Below, in pieces: positions 12,357 to 25,427 of a DNA stretch of 64,000 nt. The notes beneath the pieces were generated by a model. That model was not told the origin of the DNA. It made no database searches and saw nothing but the letters and a program-made list of their open reading frames with translations. A program made the position numbers and the translations under genes. Location: positions 6,656,682-6,720,681 of the forward strand of contig JAQFVV010012398.1 of NCBI GenBank assembly GCA_028023455.1, given 5' to 3'. The DNA comes from Epiperipatus broadwayi. Taxonomy: Eukaryota; Onychophora; Udeonychophora; Euonychophora; Peripatidae. The number at the start of each line of letters is the position of its first letter. Position 1 is the first letter of the stretch.

Positions 12357-12729
12357 CTAATGTCCAAAATAAGGCTTTAAGATAGGGGTATTATACATGC
12401 CACCGACCTCTCCTCCTTGGTTTACCCAAAATGCATTGGGACCTGATTGCTTAACAATGGTATATGGTCCCTCATACGTATCAATTAACTTATGATACTT
12501 ACATTTCTGTGGTCTACTAGGATGTGGAGTTTTTATTAGCACTCTGTCTCCAATTCTGAATTCATATTTAGACCTTCTTACATTCTGATTTCTATGATTT
12601 GACTTTATAGTAAATTGCTCTCAAGCTTGCAATATACCCTATTATTTATCTATTATAATTCTCATGGCTACAGGTTTATATTTATTGTAACCATAACTAT
12701 TTGAAAACACTCTATAAGGAATGTTAAAT
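12357..12729 (-). pseudogene. Integrase C-terminal fragment (GPY/F module)
   Basis: Reading on the minus strand from about 12,729, the frame runs through a YRVFSNSYGYN segment and three in-frame stops. It continues to a KYEFRIGDRVLIKTPHP segment and then EGPYTIVKQSGPNAFWV before ending at 12,357. The 'GDRVL' strand followed by a K/Y-rich linker and 'GPY-V-' is the C-terminal SH3-like/GPY/F module of Ty3/gypsy and related integrases, which contacts DNA and helps target integration. The HHCC finger and DDE core were not recognised upstream, and the stops show it is inactive. It lies at the 3' end of the internal region just before the polypurine tract, where integrase is expected in a gypsy-order element. 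Confidence 0.8.
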
Positions 12730-13133
12730 AAATTTATTACTTAATCTCAGACTTCTGTTAGCTTAAAACTTATGTTCATTTAAATGACTGAGTAGGTTAT
12801 CATTCTACATTTAAGGAAATAATAATAAAAAATTAAGGTTTTATCCAACAAATGGATGTCTTCATTTATAACATATCTTTGGGCAGGTCTTTTCTTTGTC
12901 AGTATCTATCCTTGTCCAAATTTCTCTATTTACATACAAATCTAGCATTTTTTTATACAAAATCTTAGTGGATTCAATTTCTCTCCATAGTCATTTTATG
13001 TTCCAGTGGTCTGCAATCTTTGAAGGTCCTTCCCTAACATGTGCTTTTTCTTTTAAGCAATGTTATTCACATGCCTAATGTATGTGAATGGGCCTTTGTA
13101 TGTATTGCACAACTTGTGAAACCATGTATCCAT

Positions 13134-15388
13134 TCACTTAATGGACCACAACATGATGGTTTGCCTTTCCATCTTGGGATCTTTCATACCCAGATCATCA
13201 TCAGGATCATAAAGAAGTTTAAACTTCCACAAAGCATGACTAAGATGATCAAAGATATAAGTTCTAACCACATAATCAAATTTAATTCTTTTGAAAATGT
13301 GCTTATCCCTTGAAATGGCTTCTTGAGCTAACAATGCTTCATTTTTGGCACCATCATCATGACTATAGATTTTGAATTGATGGCTTGCCTTAAATTTCCA
13401 GAAGTGTTTATTCAACTCATACTGAGTTCCTTGGTTGCATGGTTTAACCATTTCCACACTTCTTGTGGTTGGAATCATTGTGTGAGCATTAGTGCCACTT
13501 TGATTCATCTTTGGTAAAAACCTTTCTAAATTAAGTTTGTAGGAATAATCCTCAATGCCATTTTCAAAGAACTGTGATGTCGGATCAGTGGAAAATTCAG
13601 GGTCAAGTGAGACTTCCACAACATAAGAATGTCTAGTACTTTGAGAGGATTCAAAAATGAAACCATGCAAATCATTGCGTAAGATAATGGCTTGTCATTG
13701 TTTATCTAATCTGTGAATTATAATCTCATCATTTCCTTCACATGTTGTATACCATTTTCCAATAGCTAAACATGTGGAAACAGATGATAATAAAATAGGT
13801 TGACTAAAAGTGTCAAGCTTATCTTAATTGCATGTACTCTAATTTTTTTAAAAACTGTTTGCGAGCTTCAAGATCATCTGAAGCATCCATGAAACTATCA
13901 CCAGAATACATCGTAATAAATTTCCTATTTATCATGAACCTAATACAACCAATATTGCCATCAGATAATTTTAAAATTGTGACATCATTCCAAGTATAAA
14001 GGTGATGTTGATTATGCGCACTGTACCAGTTGCACTTACAGTAAGGTTTACTCAGCAAGATCTCTTTTCTATCTCTAATCACAAGTTCTTCAGCTGCTTC
14101 TTTATACAATACTGGAGTGGTTACTGAGATATTTCCTTCACGTTTCTCTCTGTGGAGTTTATTTGTGGGGTTGGTAATGGAATAATTAGATTATTCTGAT
14201 CTATGTTCAGTACTATTTCTCCCAAACTAAGATTTATAATATGCTTTTCTATCTCATCTTTGGAGACCTGAGATATCCAACCAACAGAAAATTTGGCATC
14301 AAGTAAAATTTTACCAATAAAAGAATGTTTAGTGCCATCATTGGATTCAACCTCTTTATCTTGTGCACTCAAAAGATGATCCAATTTGATATGAATGGCT
14401 TGTAGTTCCTCTTTGACTTCATTTTTATGCTTTTCTGGGTTCGTTTTTATATCTTCCCTGAAAGTTTCATAGGTCTGATAAACCTCTTTGAGTTTTGTAT
14501 CTAGCTGAATAACAATACCATCTGTAACTACTGTATACTGCTCACAACACTGTATAATCCTTTCATCCATCTCTTCTCTCATTTTCTCCATCCCTTGTTT
14601 TAGTTTAGCCCAATCTTTCTGTACATTTTGCGACCCTAGAGATAATTGTCCCATGTTCTCGATCAATTTATTTTCAATTCCCTCTATTTCTGCCTTCATT
14701 CTTACTTCTACCATATTCACCTCACTTTTCAATTCTTTTCTCAAAAGACATATATCTCCTTTCAGTTTTGTTTCCAACTTGTTCACAGTCATATCTTCCC
14801 TCTCTCTAACTTCACATTTGTTTCTTGTCATATCTTCCCTCATGGCATCCATTTTACTATACATGCTAGTATTTATTTTTATCTCAATGCTATTTATGCT
14901 GGATTCAATATTAGCATTGATTTTTACCTCCATATTATCCATGTTACTGTTCAGATCATTGCTCATGCTACTGATGTTTGCCTCCAAGTTGCTCATATTT
15001 GATCCTAAACTATCCATTTCAGTTCTTATTTCTGTTTTCATACTATCCATTTTACTGTTCAGATCAATATTCATACTATTGATGTTTGGCTCCATATTTC
15101 AATTAATAGCCTCATTGATGCTGTTTATTTCTGCTTTCATTTCTTGGAACATTTGCATGATGGTCATATTTTCAGTTTCATGCACTACTTTTATTTTAGG
15201 TGCTTGATTAATTTTGTAAGTGGGGACTTTTTGCATCAGGAAAGCTATTTGATTTTTTCCCTGTCTCTGTGATTCATTCTCCTCCATCATAGACCCCCCA
15301 GTTGTTTGGATCAATAAAGACCCTCTGCATTACTATTATTAATATCACTTTCCCCTTCAACAACATTAGTATCTAACATCTCTTCCAT
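13134..15388 (-). pseudogene. Gag-like coiled-coil ORF of the LTR retrotransposon, broken
   Basis: A minus-strand reading of about 750 codons starts at a Met at 15,388 (MEEMLDTNVVEGES). It is broken by a frameshift near 15,310, an in-frame TGA near 15,098, frameshifts near 14,115 and 13,820, and a TGA near 13,694. The middle third (15,095 to about 14,300) is a long charged coiled coil with repeating N-S-M-D/E-K heptads (for example MDSMKTEIRTEMDSL). The C-terminal third includes KPYCKCNWYSAHNQHH and a Y/F/D-rich region ending MLWSIK; I do not recognise a domain there and see no zinc knuckle. The position directly after the 5' LTR and primer site argues for gag. Coiled-coil N-termini are common in invertebrate LTR-element gag proteins. 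Assignment of the C-terminal third is open. Confidence 0.6.
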
Positions 15389-15908
15389 TTTCTCTATAAT
15401 TTTGCTTCTATATATTAATCCACTTCTTAATAACATCTATTTCAGTAATTATTCAAAAAAAAAATTATTCTTACAAATATCAAAATACAATGCTGTAGGA
15501 CTCCTAACCACTTCATGTCATTATTTATTTATTTACTGTCTATTTTTTTAACTGGTGTTTAAGCTTGCCTAATTCCTCAATATTTACTTCACTTATTGAT
15601 TATTTATTTACAAGTTGATATCTATTTGTTCACTTCATCACATGTTGCATTCACCACTTTTTAATGTTATTTACTTTTAATGTAAATTTTAAATTTCCAA
15701 AAAAAAAAAAGATATATCTGTTCACCATCATTCCTATTGAATATATTTTGGTCTTATCTAATAGAGTATGTCAATATGGATTTAAGATTTAAAGCTTAAG
15801 GGTAAAATAATAAATAAATATATATATTTTTTTTAAAAAATTCCAGTCCAATGGCTGAACCTCCCTTGCATCTATACTATGTTCATGCCTAAGCATTTGG
15901 GTACCAGA
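15389..15908. other. Leader region of the LTR retrotransposon
   Basis: Non-coding A+T-rich sequence lies between the 5' LTR boundary and the gag-like start codon. It holds the primer-site-like sequence at its 5' end (15,891-15,906) and nothing else I can support. Confidence 0.5.
15891..15906 (-). promoter_or_regulatory. Primer-binding-site-like sequence
   Basis: The minus strand reads TGGTACCCAAATGCTT two bases after the 5' LTR end. It opens with the TGG expected to pair with a tRNA 3' CCA. I could not match it to a specific tRNA. Confidence 0.55.
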
Positions 15909-18522
15909 TATAATGAAACCCACTATCCCACATTAATGGTGCCAGATATAACAGAACCGTAGTGTGCACCATACGACAACGTGTATATGACTAAGTGGTT
16001 GGATGATTTGAATGAAGTGTGTTAACCAACCTACAACAAGTCATATCCTAAATTTATGATTCAATGGCACATTTGGGTGCAGAAGATGTTATTGAATCAG
16101 GAATGGCATATAACAAAGGGAGCGCATCTCACTACTGTCAGACCTAGGCCTTCAAATAGGATGCTAAAGATGTCACAATGAAATGCCCAGTTCCAAATCA
16201 CATCTACTTTCAATATACTAACTTATAATTTACTAACAATATTTCAATGTAACTTAGACCAGTGCATATTCATTACATCTCCCTTTTTAGGCCCCATTAC
16301 ACCACAGAATTCAAACTCAGGGAGTTCTTGCAGTCAGCTCTCTTCAGGGATGGACTTACTCAATTATTAACCAAATATGCCTATATATAAGCATAGATAT
16401 AGGAAAATCCTGATGATGATCAATTATTTATAAGAGCAATACATAATGATGATGATGATGATCACCAAACCTTTAATAGTTAAATTTATAATGATGATGG
16501 TGATGATCAAATATCTAGTGATGCAAATGCATAATGATGATGGTGATGATGATCAAACCAAGATCAGATTGATTTAAACAACTTAATACATTTATTAACA
16601 ACATATATAATAAATATTTACAAACAAAAAATAATAAAATAAATATTCAGTTATCAAGAATCGTTTTTTATCATCTTGATGGCTTCACACAACAGAAACA
16701 AAATAATTTGAAGTATATTATATACAAAATTATATTATATAATTCATTAAATATATACATAAAAAAAAAAAAGCAAAATGAGAGTTCACTAATTCTAAAA
16801 CTACCCCATTAATGTAATTATTAGAATGATATTTTTAGGCTAGGGTAAATATATTTATAATTATTTTATTAATATATATATATATATAGCCCCACTCCCA
16901 TCTAATATGTGTGTAAGTCCTAGTAAACATTAATGATAGATACAAAAAGAAAAACATTTATTAAGTGGGTTAATTGTGCACTCAGAAATAAAACAAAATC
17001 ACAAGTAAATATTATCGAACCTTATTAGTAGATTATCTAGTCTTGTTGTCCTAAAGTTTGTTCTCAGTGTTAAATATATAAAAACCTTATTTGAGGTTGC
17101 CTTGATGGATCAATTTTAAATTTCAGAGGAATCTGTAAATTTACTTTTATTAAAAAGAATACATATTAATTGATTATGATTCCTTGTTCAAAATACATCA
17201 ACATATGACATTTATCCATCCACTGCTTCCACTTTTAAATTGCAGGTGATCAAATTTGAAAAATGAATCTTGAATACACAATACAAAAAAATTATAATAT
17301 ATAAACTTTCAAATAGAAATGACAAAAGCAAAAAAAAAAAATCACATGAATCAAAATAAAATATATTTATCTTGAGTAAAGCAAGCATTTTATCTCCCCA
17401 GTTAAGAGTTTATAAATTTAAATGTCAATCTCCATGTACAGCATTCCTGTTCCCCAACTCTGTTGATATTTATATCTTTCATTCTGCTTGGTTAAAACAA
17501 ACACATACAAAGTATTTCTCCTGAACATATATAAAACTGTGGAAGATTGATGTACACCAGCATTCTTTTAATAGACATCTTGATGGAAAATTTTATAATT
17601 TCATAATTTTATAATTCCATAATGACATTGAAGCTAGCTTTGGAAAGTTCCACAGCATTGGCTTTTTACCCCGAATACATCGTAATGATTCCTTTATTAT
17701 AAACTATTATTTATAATATGGCTTAAATATATATATATATATAAATAGCTTTTAAAGACAACAGTTAATTTTTAGTAGTTTCACATTTTTTTCATCATTT
17801 CTATAATAATGAATTTTAGCTTGCAGAATAAATTAAGTCATTATTTCATTCCTAGTAATTATAAATTGAAGTTTAACTTTCCAGTTTCCTTCTAGCCAAA
17901 ATAAAGATTTTATATTATCATAAAACTACAGTTATTAAAACTTTTTTTTAGATGAAGAACAGTTTTTTTTTTTAAAAAAAAAGAGAGAAACACCATACTT
18001 ATCTGCTGTTGGTTCAATTGTAGATTTTCTAAGTCAAGAGAAATACTCCCTTGTCATGTGCTATCTAAAAATCTATTGTTACAACTTAATAACAAAAAAA
18101 TTTATAAAACATTATTATTTTTATTTTTATTTAATCGACATTATTCCAAATTTGATCATTTAGCAACAATTCTGACCTCACACAATTTTTATCTTTGATT
18201 ATGTCCATTCTATAAGTCAATCAATTAGTATTTTTAGTTAATGATATTAAATGAACAAAAGAAAAACAATTAATTTCTACCAATAGATGAACATATTAGA
18301 TTATATGCATATATACCTCACGTGTAAAGCAAATTTGTTTGCTTTTTCACAATAGATAAAAAAAATCAGAATTAATTTCTCAAACACATTAGTTTAACTG
18401 TATATACTACGAATATAAGTAGATATGTAGGATAAATTATTTGCCTATCACTTGGTCTGAATTCAAACATTGTGAAAGAAATTGGGACAGGTGTGAAGGT
18501 TTGTTGTAAGACATCTCTTACA
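15909..18522 (-). repeat. 5' LTR of the minus-strand retrotransposon, uninterrupted
   Basis: A 2,614-bp direct repeat of 6,266-11,816. It lacks the nested insert, has fewer GATGAT units and is otherwise collinear with the 3' LTR. The minus-strand 5' end contains a small hairpin, TGTAAGA...TCTTACA. Confidence 0.85.
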
Positions 18523-19526
18523 ATATATAAAGAACAATATTATTTATACTCTATTTTGCTGCCACAAAAGTAATTTATTATATAAATATTCTTCATACAG
18601 TTTTTAAGTACCTATATTGATAAACAAAAGGCACAATTCGTATAAAATATTTCAAACTATATATATATAATCATTTATACTTAGTCTTTAGATATCTAAC
18701 AATATCTAATCATAAAAGCCTTGGATGAACTTTAGATACCAATAAAACATATGAAACATATAAACTATTATATTTTAAATATGGAAAATAATAATTAATG
18801 TTAATTAATAATCTCTCTCCAAAACAAATTACGCACATACTAAGTCATCAATACTAAAATTATAGTAATATATATAATTTAAATTAGATTACCCATAGAA
18901 TCTATAGAACTTTAATTTAACAAAGCAACTAAATATAATAATAAGTAAGAAGAAAAATCATTTATAACCTATAATTCACTTAAAGTCTTTAAGAGTTTCA
19001 ATTTTTATTTTGGTGAAATATTTTACAATGTTTTTTTTAAAAAAATTATTGAAAACTAATGGGGACAAATTAATCCTGGTGGAACAATATATGATGATAA
19101 AATTTTATATTTTGAATCAATCCAATTAATGTTGTAAACTTTAAGAAAATCACAAATTGTTTTCCTTAATTTTTAAAAGTGGAGAGGGGATAATAAATAA
19201 TTTCGTGAAAAGTGAAATTTGCTAATTTTAGTATTTTATAAATTTTTTTTTACAAAAGTAATTCTATTAATTTTAAAATTTGTTTAAAACAAATATTCAA
19301 TATACAAGTGTTTAGACAATAATGTTTTAATTATTTGCTTTAAACTGTAGCAGCAGATGAATTTTGAAATATTAGGATTGGAAAAATATCTTAAAATTTT
19401 CCACTTCAATCACATCTTTAAATTTCGTGTCTTTGTGCATCTTACCACAATGAACCTTTTACAGATGTTTTGCTTATTTATTAGGACAGCTGAGAAGCAT
19501 GCACATAACATTTTAAAACATTTTTA
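18523..19526. other. AT-rich spacer
   Basis: I see no gene, SINE head or long repeat between the LTR element and the giant inverted repeat. Confidence 0.4.
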
Positions 19527-20696
19527 GGTACTAGTTTAAAATGTGCTCTCCACCATTTTGGTTTCTAAGCAGAGCTCCAACACCACTATTGACCCAGCTA
19601 TGTGCTAAAAGATGTCAGATAATATTTTATGTCATCAGCATGAAGTATTATACTTAATTTGTTCAATGCAGTTAAAAATTGCAATTTCCATCAGAAAAAT
19701 CTATAACTGTCATAGAACCAAATATAATCACATGATGAAAAAATCCAAATAACTCTCAAAATCAAATATCAAAAATATTAGTAATTAAGAAATGACAAGA
19801 AATATTACTGAATCACATGGCTAAAAAACATCAAATATCAAAAAAGAACATTCAGCAATTATTAATAATTAGGAAACAAAAAAAAATTAGTGTAAAAACA
19901 ACAACTAAAAAACAATACAAAATTATTTTATTTTTAAAATATGAAATATCAAAAAATAGTATTTTGCAAATTTTAGTAATTAGGAAATGACCAACTAAAA
20001 TAGCACAATCATATAACCAAAAATAAATTAAATAACTTAATATTAAAAATAGTGCTTAAGAAGTGCTCCCACAAGATAGCATGATACAAAATTTAAAACA
20101 ATATTAAAATATTCTATTTTTAAAATACCATTCCAAATGTATGGGAGCAAAATAAATTATTGAACCAAGGTTAAAAAAATATTAACACAATCAATAAAAT
20201 ACAAATTAGCAAACATTAATATTTGACAAAATGCTTACATGGAAAAACACATTAAATATAATTGAAAAATTACTAAGCTAAACTATGAAAGAAATAAAAC
20301 AAGTGCTTGTGGTGGCAGAGTAAAATTTAATATTTCATCAAAACTATTTTGTTAAACAATATGTAAATATAGTTGTTACTCACAATTATTAAATATTAAA
20401 ATCAAAACAATATGGTTATTTAAAAAAAATCAAGAAGGTTTTGCAGGATATAAAAAATGCAGGGGATAGAAAATTTCAAAAGCAATAGTTTAGTGAATAA
20501 TATTTAATCAATGAATTAAACAAATTAAGAACCCACAAGGTGCACTTAATAAATACTTATAACATAATTTATTTATTGGTGAAGTATGCAGCTACATAGT
20601 TTATTTTAGTAGAGGAATATAATATCTATTACATATATACATATACTTTCATCTATATTAATGGGTTAATACTACATATCTACTTATATATATATA

Positions 20697-23600
20697 TTGT
20701 AATGCTAGTGAGATATGTGTTATAAGACTTACATCTATTTGTGTTACATGTTTCATAAGTTAAAATTAGATGATCAAATTTATTTGAAAGTATAGGCAAA
20801 TAATTAACTTTTTACGTAGTTTTAAAATGTAGTTTTGTAAAAATATAAAAGATTGCATTATATTTTATTTTAAAAAAGAATAAAACTTATATTGAAAACA
20901 GGGTAGGGAAAATAATTAGAAATAAAGATTTAAAAACTTCTTTTTATAAATTTTTATAAATTAAAATAAGCAAATGTGAAAACAGAAAAAAAAATAGTAA
21001 AAGCTTTGAAATGTAATTAAGTTTGCAAGATAACTGGTTGATAATAAAATTGAAATTAATAATTAAAAGAAAAATATGTAAACTATCTTATAAAAGCAAT
21101 AGTAGATTAATCTAAGAAAAAGATTAAATAACATGCAATATAAAAAATAATTAGATTAACAAAATGTAAAAATTAATTAATTAAAAAAATAGACTTAAGT
21201 TACAAACAAAATTAAAAATAATGATAAGGAATTAAACAAATGAGAGAGGAAGAGTATAAAAAGTCACAGTTGCTATTATTCAGTCTGGTCTACAATCTGT
21301 AAGTCAGTTTGGATTCAGTTTGTGATTGATTCATTATATTATTTATTGTTCCAGAGATTCAGAAATCTAAGAATAGAATAAATCCAGTCATTACCACTAT
21401 GGAAAATATTATTGCAGAAGCCACATATCTAGCAACATGCATTTTTAGACAGCCATAGGATGTTCAACTGGGCTTCAGACCCAAAAGTCCACTGAAAATC
21501 CACTGTCCCACTTGAATTTTCACTGGAAACTGATGCCAAAATGCTGTCACAAACTCTCTATTTCCCAATGTTAAGACAAAGAAATGGAAAGCAAGCCCTG
21601 AAACCATCAATGGAGACTAAAAAGCCAACTGGTTAGAAACTGACAATCATGAAAACCTAGGTAAAGATATTTTGATACTTGTCATAGACACTTTATTTAT
21701 TTTAAATGAATTGAAGTTAACAAAGGACTTTTATAAAATTTAGCCTGAAACTAATCATTTATATTTCTTTATGTATAATATTATATTATTATATCATATT
21801 AACTATGCATGCATGAATAAATATTAATGTTCATTTAAGTATTATTTGTTCTATTCTCTCTCTTTCATCACTGCATCACCATTTATTCAAAGAGATAAAT
21901 ATACATATGTGTTTAGTAAATGTGTTGAACCCTGGTTAAGAGTAGGAGCTAGTCTGAGATATGTCAAGAGCTGGAATGTGTGCCTAGCATGCTGGTTATA
22001 TAATATGGTCAGCTGGTACCTGAGTTTGATCCTCAAAACAAATAAAATGCTTCGGATGGCAGGGGTTTAGTTCCAACAGTCAAGGTAGACCATGGTCAGA
22101 AAATGTGGTCATATTATGCTCTGTATAGTCTGATCTGATTTGATGGCTTTCTACCAATGATATTCTCCCCTCAGCTTAAAGGGTCTGTCTGTTCCCGTAG
22201 TGTTAAAACCAAAAGATATTAAAGTTATGTTTAAAAAAACTTAAACCTAGTTAATATGGTAATTATTTGGAAGGACCCAGTTCAAATGCCATCCAATGTG
22301 GAAGATGAAGTACCATAAATTGACCCAGAATAATCAAAGTTAAAAAAGTAAAATCATAATTAAAATTAAAAAAAAGTTTGAAACTAAAATTCAAAATAAA
22401 CGCTAAATTGCATAGTTATAAAAGTGAAATCAGTGAGCAGTGTGAAAAGAGAAATGGACCAGAGCAAAGAAATTATAATATTAAGAATCAAAATAATTGA
22501 AAATGTAAAAAAAAAGAGAGAAAAAAACAGACAGAGAGATAAATAAATTCATTATTGGGGTTGTTTGTAGCCAGGTGGGAATTAGAGAGGACTATGGGTT
22601 TTGAGTTAATCAAGCATTTCAATTTAAAAATAGAAAAAATAAAAAAAACTGCCTGACAAAGGTTAGGGATGTTTAGAGTTTATATTAACTGAATGGATTT
22701 TTAGAAAAAAAAAGATCTATAGTACATGAATTATGAGAGTGGAAATAATATTAAACAAATAAAATAAAATGAAGTAAAGTGAAATAAATAAAGTTGAATA
22801 AATAAAATGTTTTTTTGAGAGTTCATAATGGAAAGAATGTGAAATAAGAAAATAAAATGTTTTTGTTTTGAAATAACATAAATAAAAAAAAAAGTAAATA
22901 AGTTGAATAAAACATTTAATAACTAAAATGAAATCTATAATAAATATATAAAATATTGCAAAATAATCTTTCAAGTAAGTGTAGATTGTATGTAGGTTAG
23001 TAGAGTCATCGAGGGAACATGCAGTTAAAGGTTGAGAAAGGAGTATTAAGTGTAGGCTGTCACTAAGTGAATGTAAGACTGATAATGGGAATGAAAACAG
23101 GAGGAACCATCTGATAGGATAAGGATCCAGTAGAAAGATCCTGGACCCATCCAACATGCTGGGAGATAACATCCCAGTCTCTTATATAAAAATGTGCAAA
23201 CTGGAAAATATAATTCCAGTGTAAACCCAAATCATTTTGGAAGAAAAATTTCCAACATATCCTAATAAGCCTTATTTTTGGTGTAAGCCAAATTGTCAGT
23301 AGATGAATACTGCCATTTGCAGTTACCACATATTTTCTAGAATGCAGTCCCATTGGAGAAAGTCATGGGCTCATTCAATCTACTGGTAGAGAAATTCCAG
23401 CACTTAATAAAGTTATGTTAGAGTATATGTTTATTGCATAGGTCAGATATAAACCAGATATATTCTGCCATTTGTGGCATTCACCCTTTTTGTACACATT
23501 GAAAAAGTGCATGTTGTCCCTCATATTCATCACATATGACATAATCATTGCCAGCCAACATAGATTATAGTCTGTGAGATAGAGCAACATAAAAAAGTCA

Positions 23601-25427
23601 CCCTCTGTAGTTTGTCAATCTGTATACAATTTGAAACTTAATTCGTATAAAAATGATAAATAAATAAATAAAAATATAAAGTGAAAATCAAATGGTAAAG
23701 TTAAAAATAAAATGTCAGAGCTAAAATGGGTCAAATTGATGCATTTTACCCCTCAAACTGGGGTGTGTGTGCTTTAACACTAGCAAGATAAGTGCTATAA
23801 AACTTACATATATTTGTGTTACATGTTTCATAAGTTAAAATAGAGGATCAAATTTATTTGAAAGAATAAGTAAAGAAATAACTATTTGAATAGTTTTAAA
23901 ATGTACTTTTGCAAAAATAAAAAAGATTGCATTATATTTTTTTTTAAAAAAGAATAAAGATTTTATTAAAAATGGGGTAGGGAAAAGAATTAGAAATAAA
24001 GATTTAAAAAGTCCTCCTTTTTATAATTTTTTATAAATTAAAATAAGCAAATGTGAAAACAGAATAAAAATTAATTAGTAAAAGCTTTGGAATGCAATTA
24101 AGTTTGTAAGATTATTAGTTGATAATAAAATTGAAATTAATAATTAAAAGAAAAACATGGTAGATTAATTTTAAAAAAAGATTAGTCAATGTGCAATGTA
24201 AAAAATCAATTAGATTAATGAAATGTAAAAATTAATTAATTAAAAAAAAGACTTAAGTTATGATCAAAATTAAAAATAATGATAAGGAATTAAAACAATG
24301 AGAGGAAGAATATAAAAAGTTGCAGCTGTTACTATTATTCAGACTGGTCTTCAATCTTTAAGTCAGTTTGGATTCAGTTTGTAATTGATTCATTATGTTA
24401 GTCATTGCTCCAGAGATCCAGAAATCTAAGGACAAAATAAAGTCAGTCATTGCCATTGCAACATGCATTGCTAGACATCCATATGATGTTCAATTGGGCT
24501 TCAGGCCCCAAAAGTCCTCTGCAAATCAACTGTCCTGCCTGAACCTTCACTGGAAATTGATGCCAAAATGGTGAAATAAACACTGCTGCAAACTCTCTTT
24601 ATCCCATTGTCAAGACAAAGAAATGAAAAACAAGCCCTAAAATTATCATTGAAGACCAAAACTCAACCAGTTGGAAACTGACAATCATGAAAACCTAGAC
24701 AAAGATATTTTGATACTTGTCTATAGATACTTTATATTTATTTTAAATGATCTGAACTTAATGAAGAACTATTATAAAATTTAGCCTGAATCTAATCATT
24801 ATATTTTTTATGTAAAATATTATATTGTTATATTATATTAAATATGTTTGTATTAATGTTTGTTTAAGTATTATTTAGTTTATTCTTTCTCTCTCTCTTA
24901 TCACTCCACCACCATTTATTCAAAGAGATAAATGCACATAAGTGTTAAGTAAATGTTCTGGACCCTGATTAAAAGTAGGAGCTTATCTGGGATATGACAA
25001 GCACTGGATTGTATGCCTGTTATTATTAGCATTTTGGCTATATAAAATGGTCACCTGGTACCTGAGTTTGATCCTCAAAACAAATAAAATGATTTGGATG
25101 ACAGCGGTTTTGTTCCAGCAATTGAGATGGACCATGTTATGCTCTGTATAGCCCAATCTGACTGTGAGCATCATTGATGGCTATGCTATCAATGGTATTC
25201 TCCCTTTTGCTTGAAGGACCAGTCCATTCCCATAGTATTAAACATATAAAATAATAATTACCAAGAAGTTCTGTATTGAGCTTAATAATAAACTTACTAA
25301 AGTTTAGATATTAAACTTAGTTAAAAACCAGATATTAAAATTCATTAAAGTCAAGAGATATTAAGATTATGTTTAAAAAAGATTTAAACCTAGTTAATAT
25401 GGTAATTATTCAGAGGGACCTGTTCAA
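20697..25427. mobile_element. LTR-like element nested in left arm of the inverted repeat
   Basis: Direct repeats 20,698-22,284 and 23,773-25,426 (about 1.6 kb each) flank a ~1.5-kb centre. The repeats start TGTAATGCTAG or TTTAACACTAG and end AGTTCA or TGTTCA. That is TG...CA-like in either orientation. The insertion point is a TA run, and the uninterrupted partner in the right arm (about 30,510-30,530) is the empty site. The right-hand repeat has ~110 extra bases near 25,240-25,350. No reverse transcriptase, integrase, convincing primer site or purine tract was seen. It may be a non-autonomous LTR element or a composite made by two copies of one transposon. Confidence 0.65.
23063..23590 (-). 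pseudogene. Unrecognised broken ORF in the LTR-like element
   Basis: Two open segments share one minus-strand frame and are separated by two TGA codons near 23,355-23,370, giving about 176 codons. Its composition is less A/T-driven than neighbouring frames. It contains DYNLCWLAMIMSYVMNMRDN and KKGECHKWQNISGLYLTY in the first half, and WLTPKIRLIRICWKFF and HVGWVQDLSTGSL in the second. I cannot assign a family. Being between the two long repeats it is a candidate relic of the element's own gene, which would put that element on the minus strand. Confidence 0.35.

Larger units (their letters stand above)
6266..18522 (-). mobile_element. LTR retrotransposon on minus strand, partly deleted, with nested insert
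   Basis: Two direct repeats (6,266-11,816 and 15,909-18,522) flank a 4.1-kb internal region. Read on the minus strand, each LTR opens with TGTAAGAG or TGTGAGAG and closes with CATTATA, a decayed TTACA end. The sequence after the 5' LTR, TGGTACCCAAATGCTT (15,906 down to 15,891), is positioned like a tRNA primer-binding site. A purine tract, AGGAGAGGGGTGT (11,829 down to 11,817), directly precedes the 3' LTR. The flanks are ATAT-rich, so a 4-5 bp target duplication is possible but not provable. The internal region holds a gag-like ORF and an integrase C-terminus but no RT or RNase H. The integrase GPY/F module suggests Ty3/gypsy affinity. Confidence 0.85.

Noticed and set aside
14646-15207. Long plus-strand open frames rich in F, S and I
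   Set aside because: They are antisense shadows of the coiled-coil gag-like ORF, whose repeated codons keep the opposite strand open.
22717-23172. 151-codon hydrophobic frame
   Set aside because: Composition is that expected from A+T-rich sequence, and it overlaps a better-composed frame upstream.
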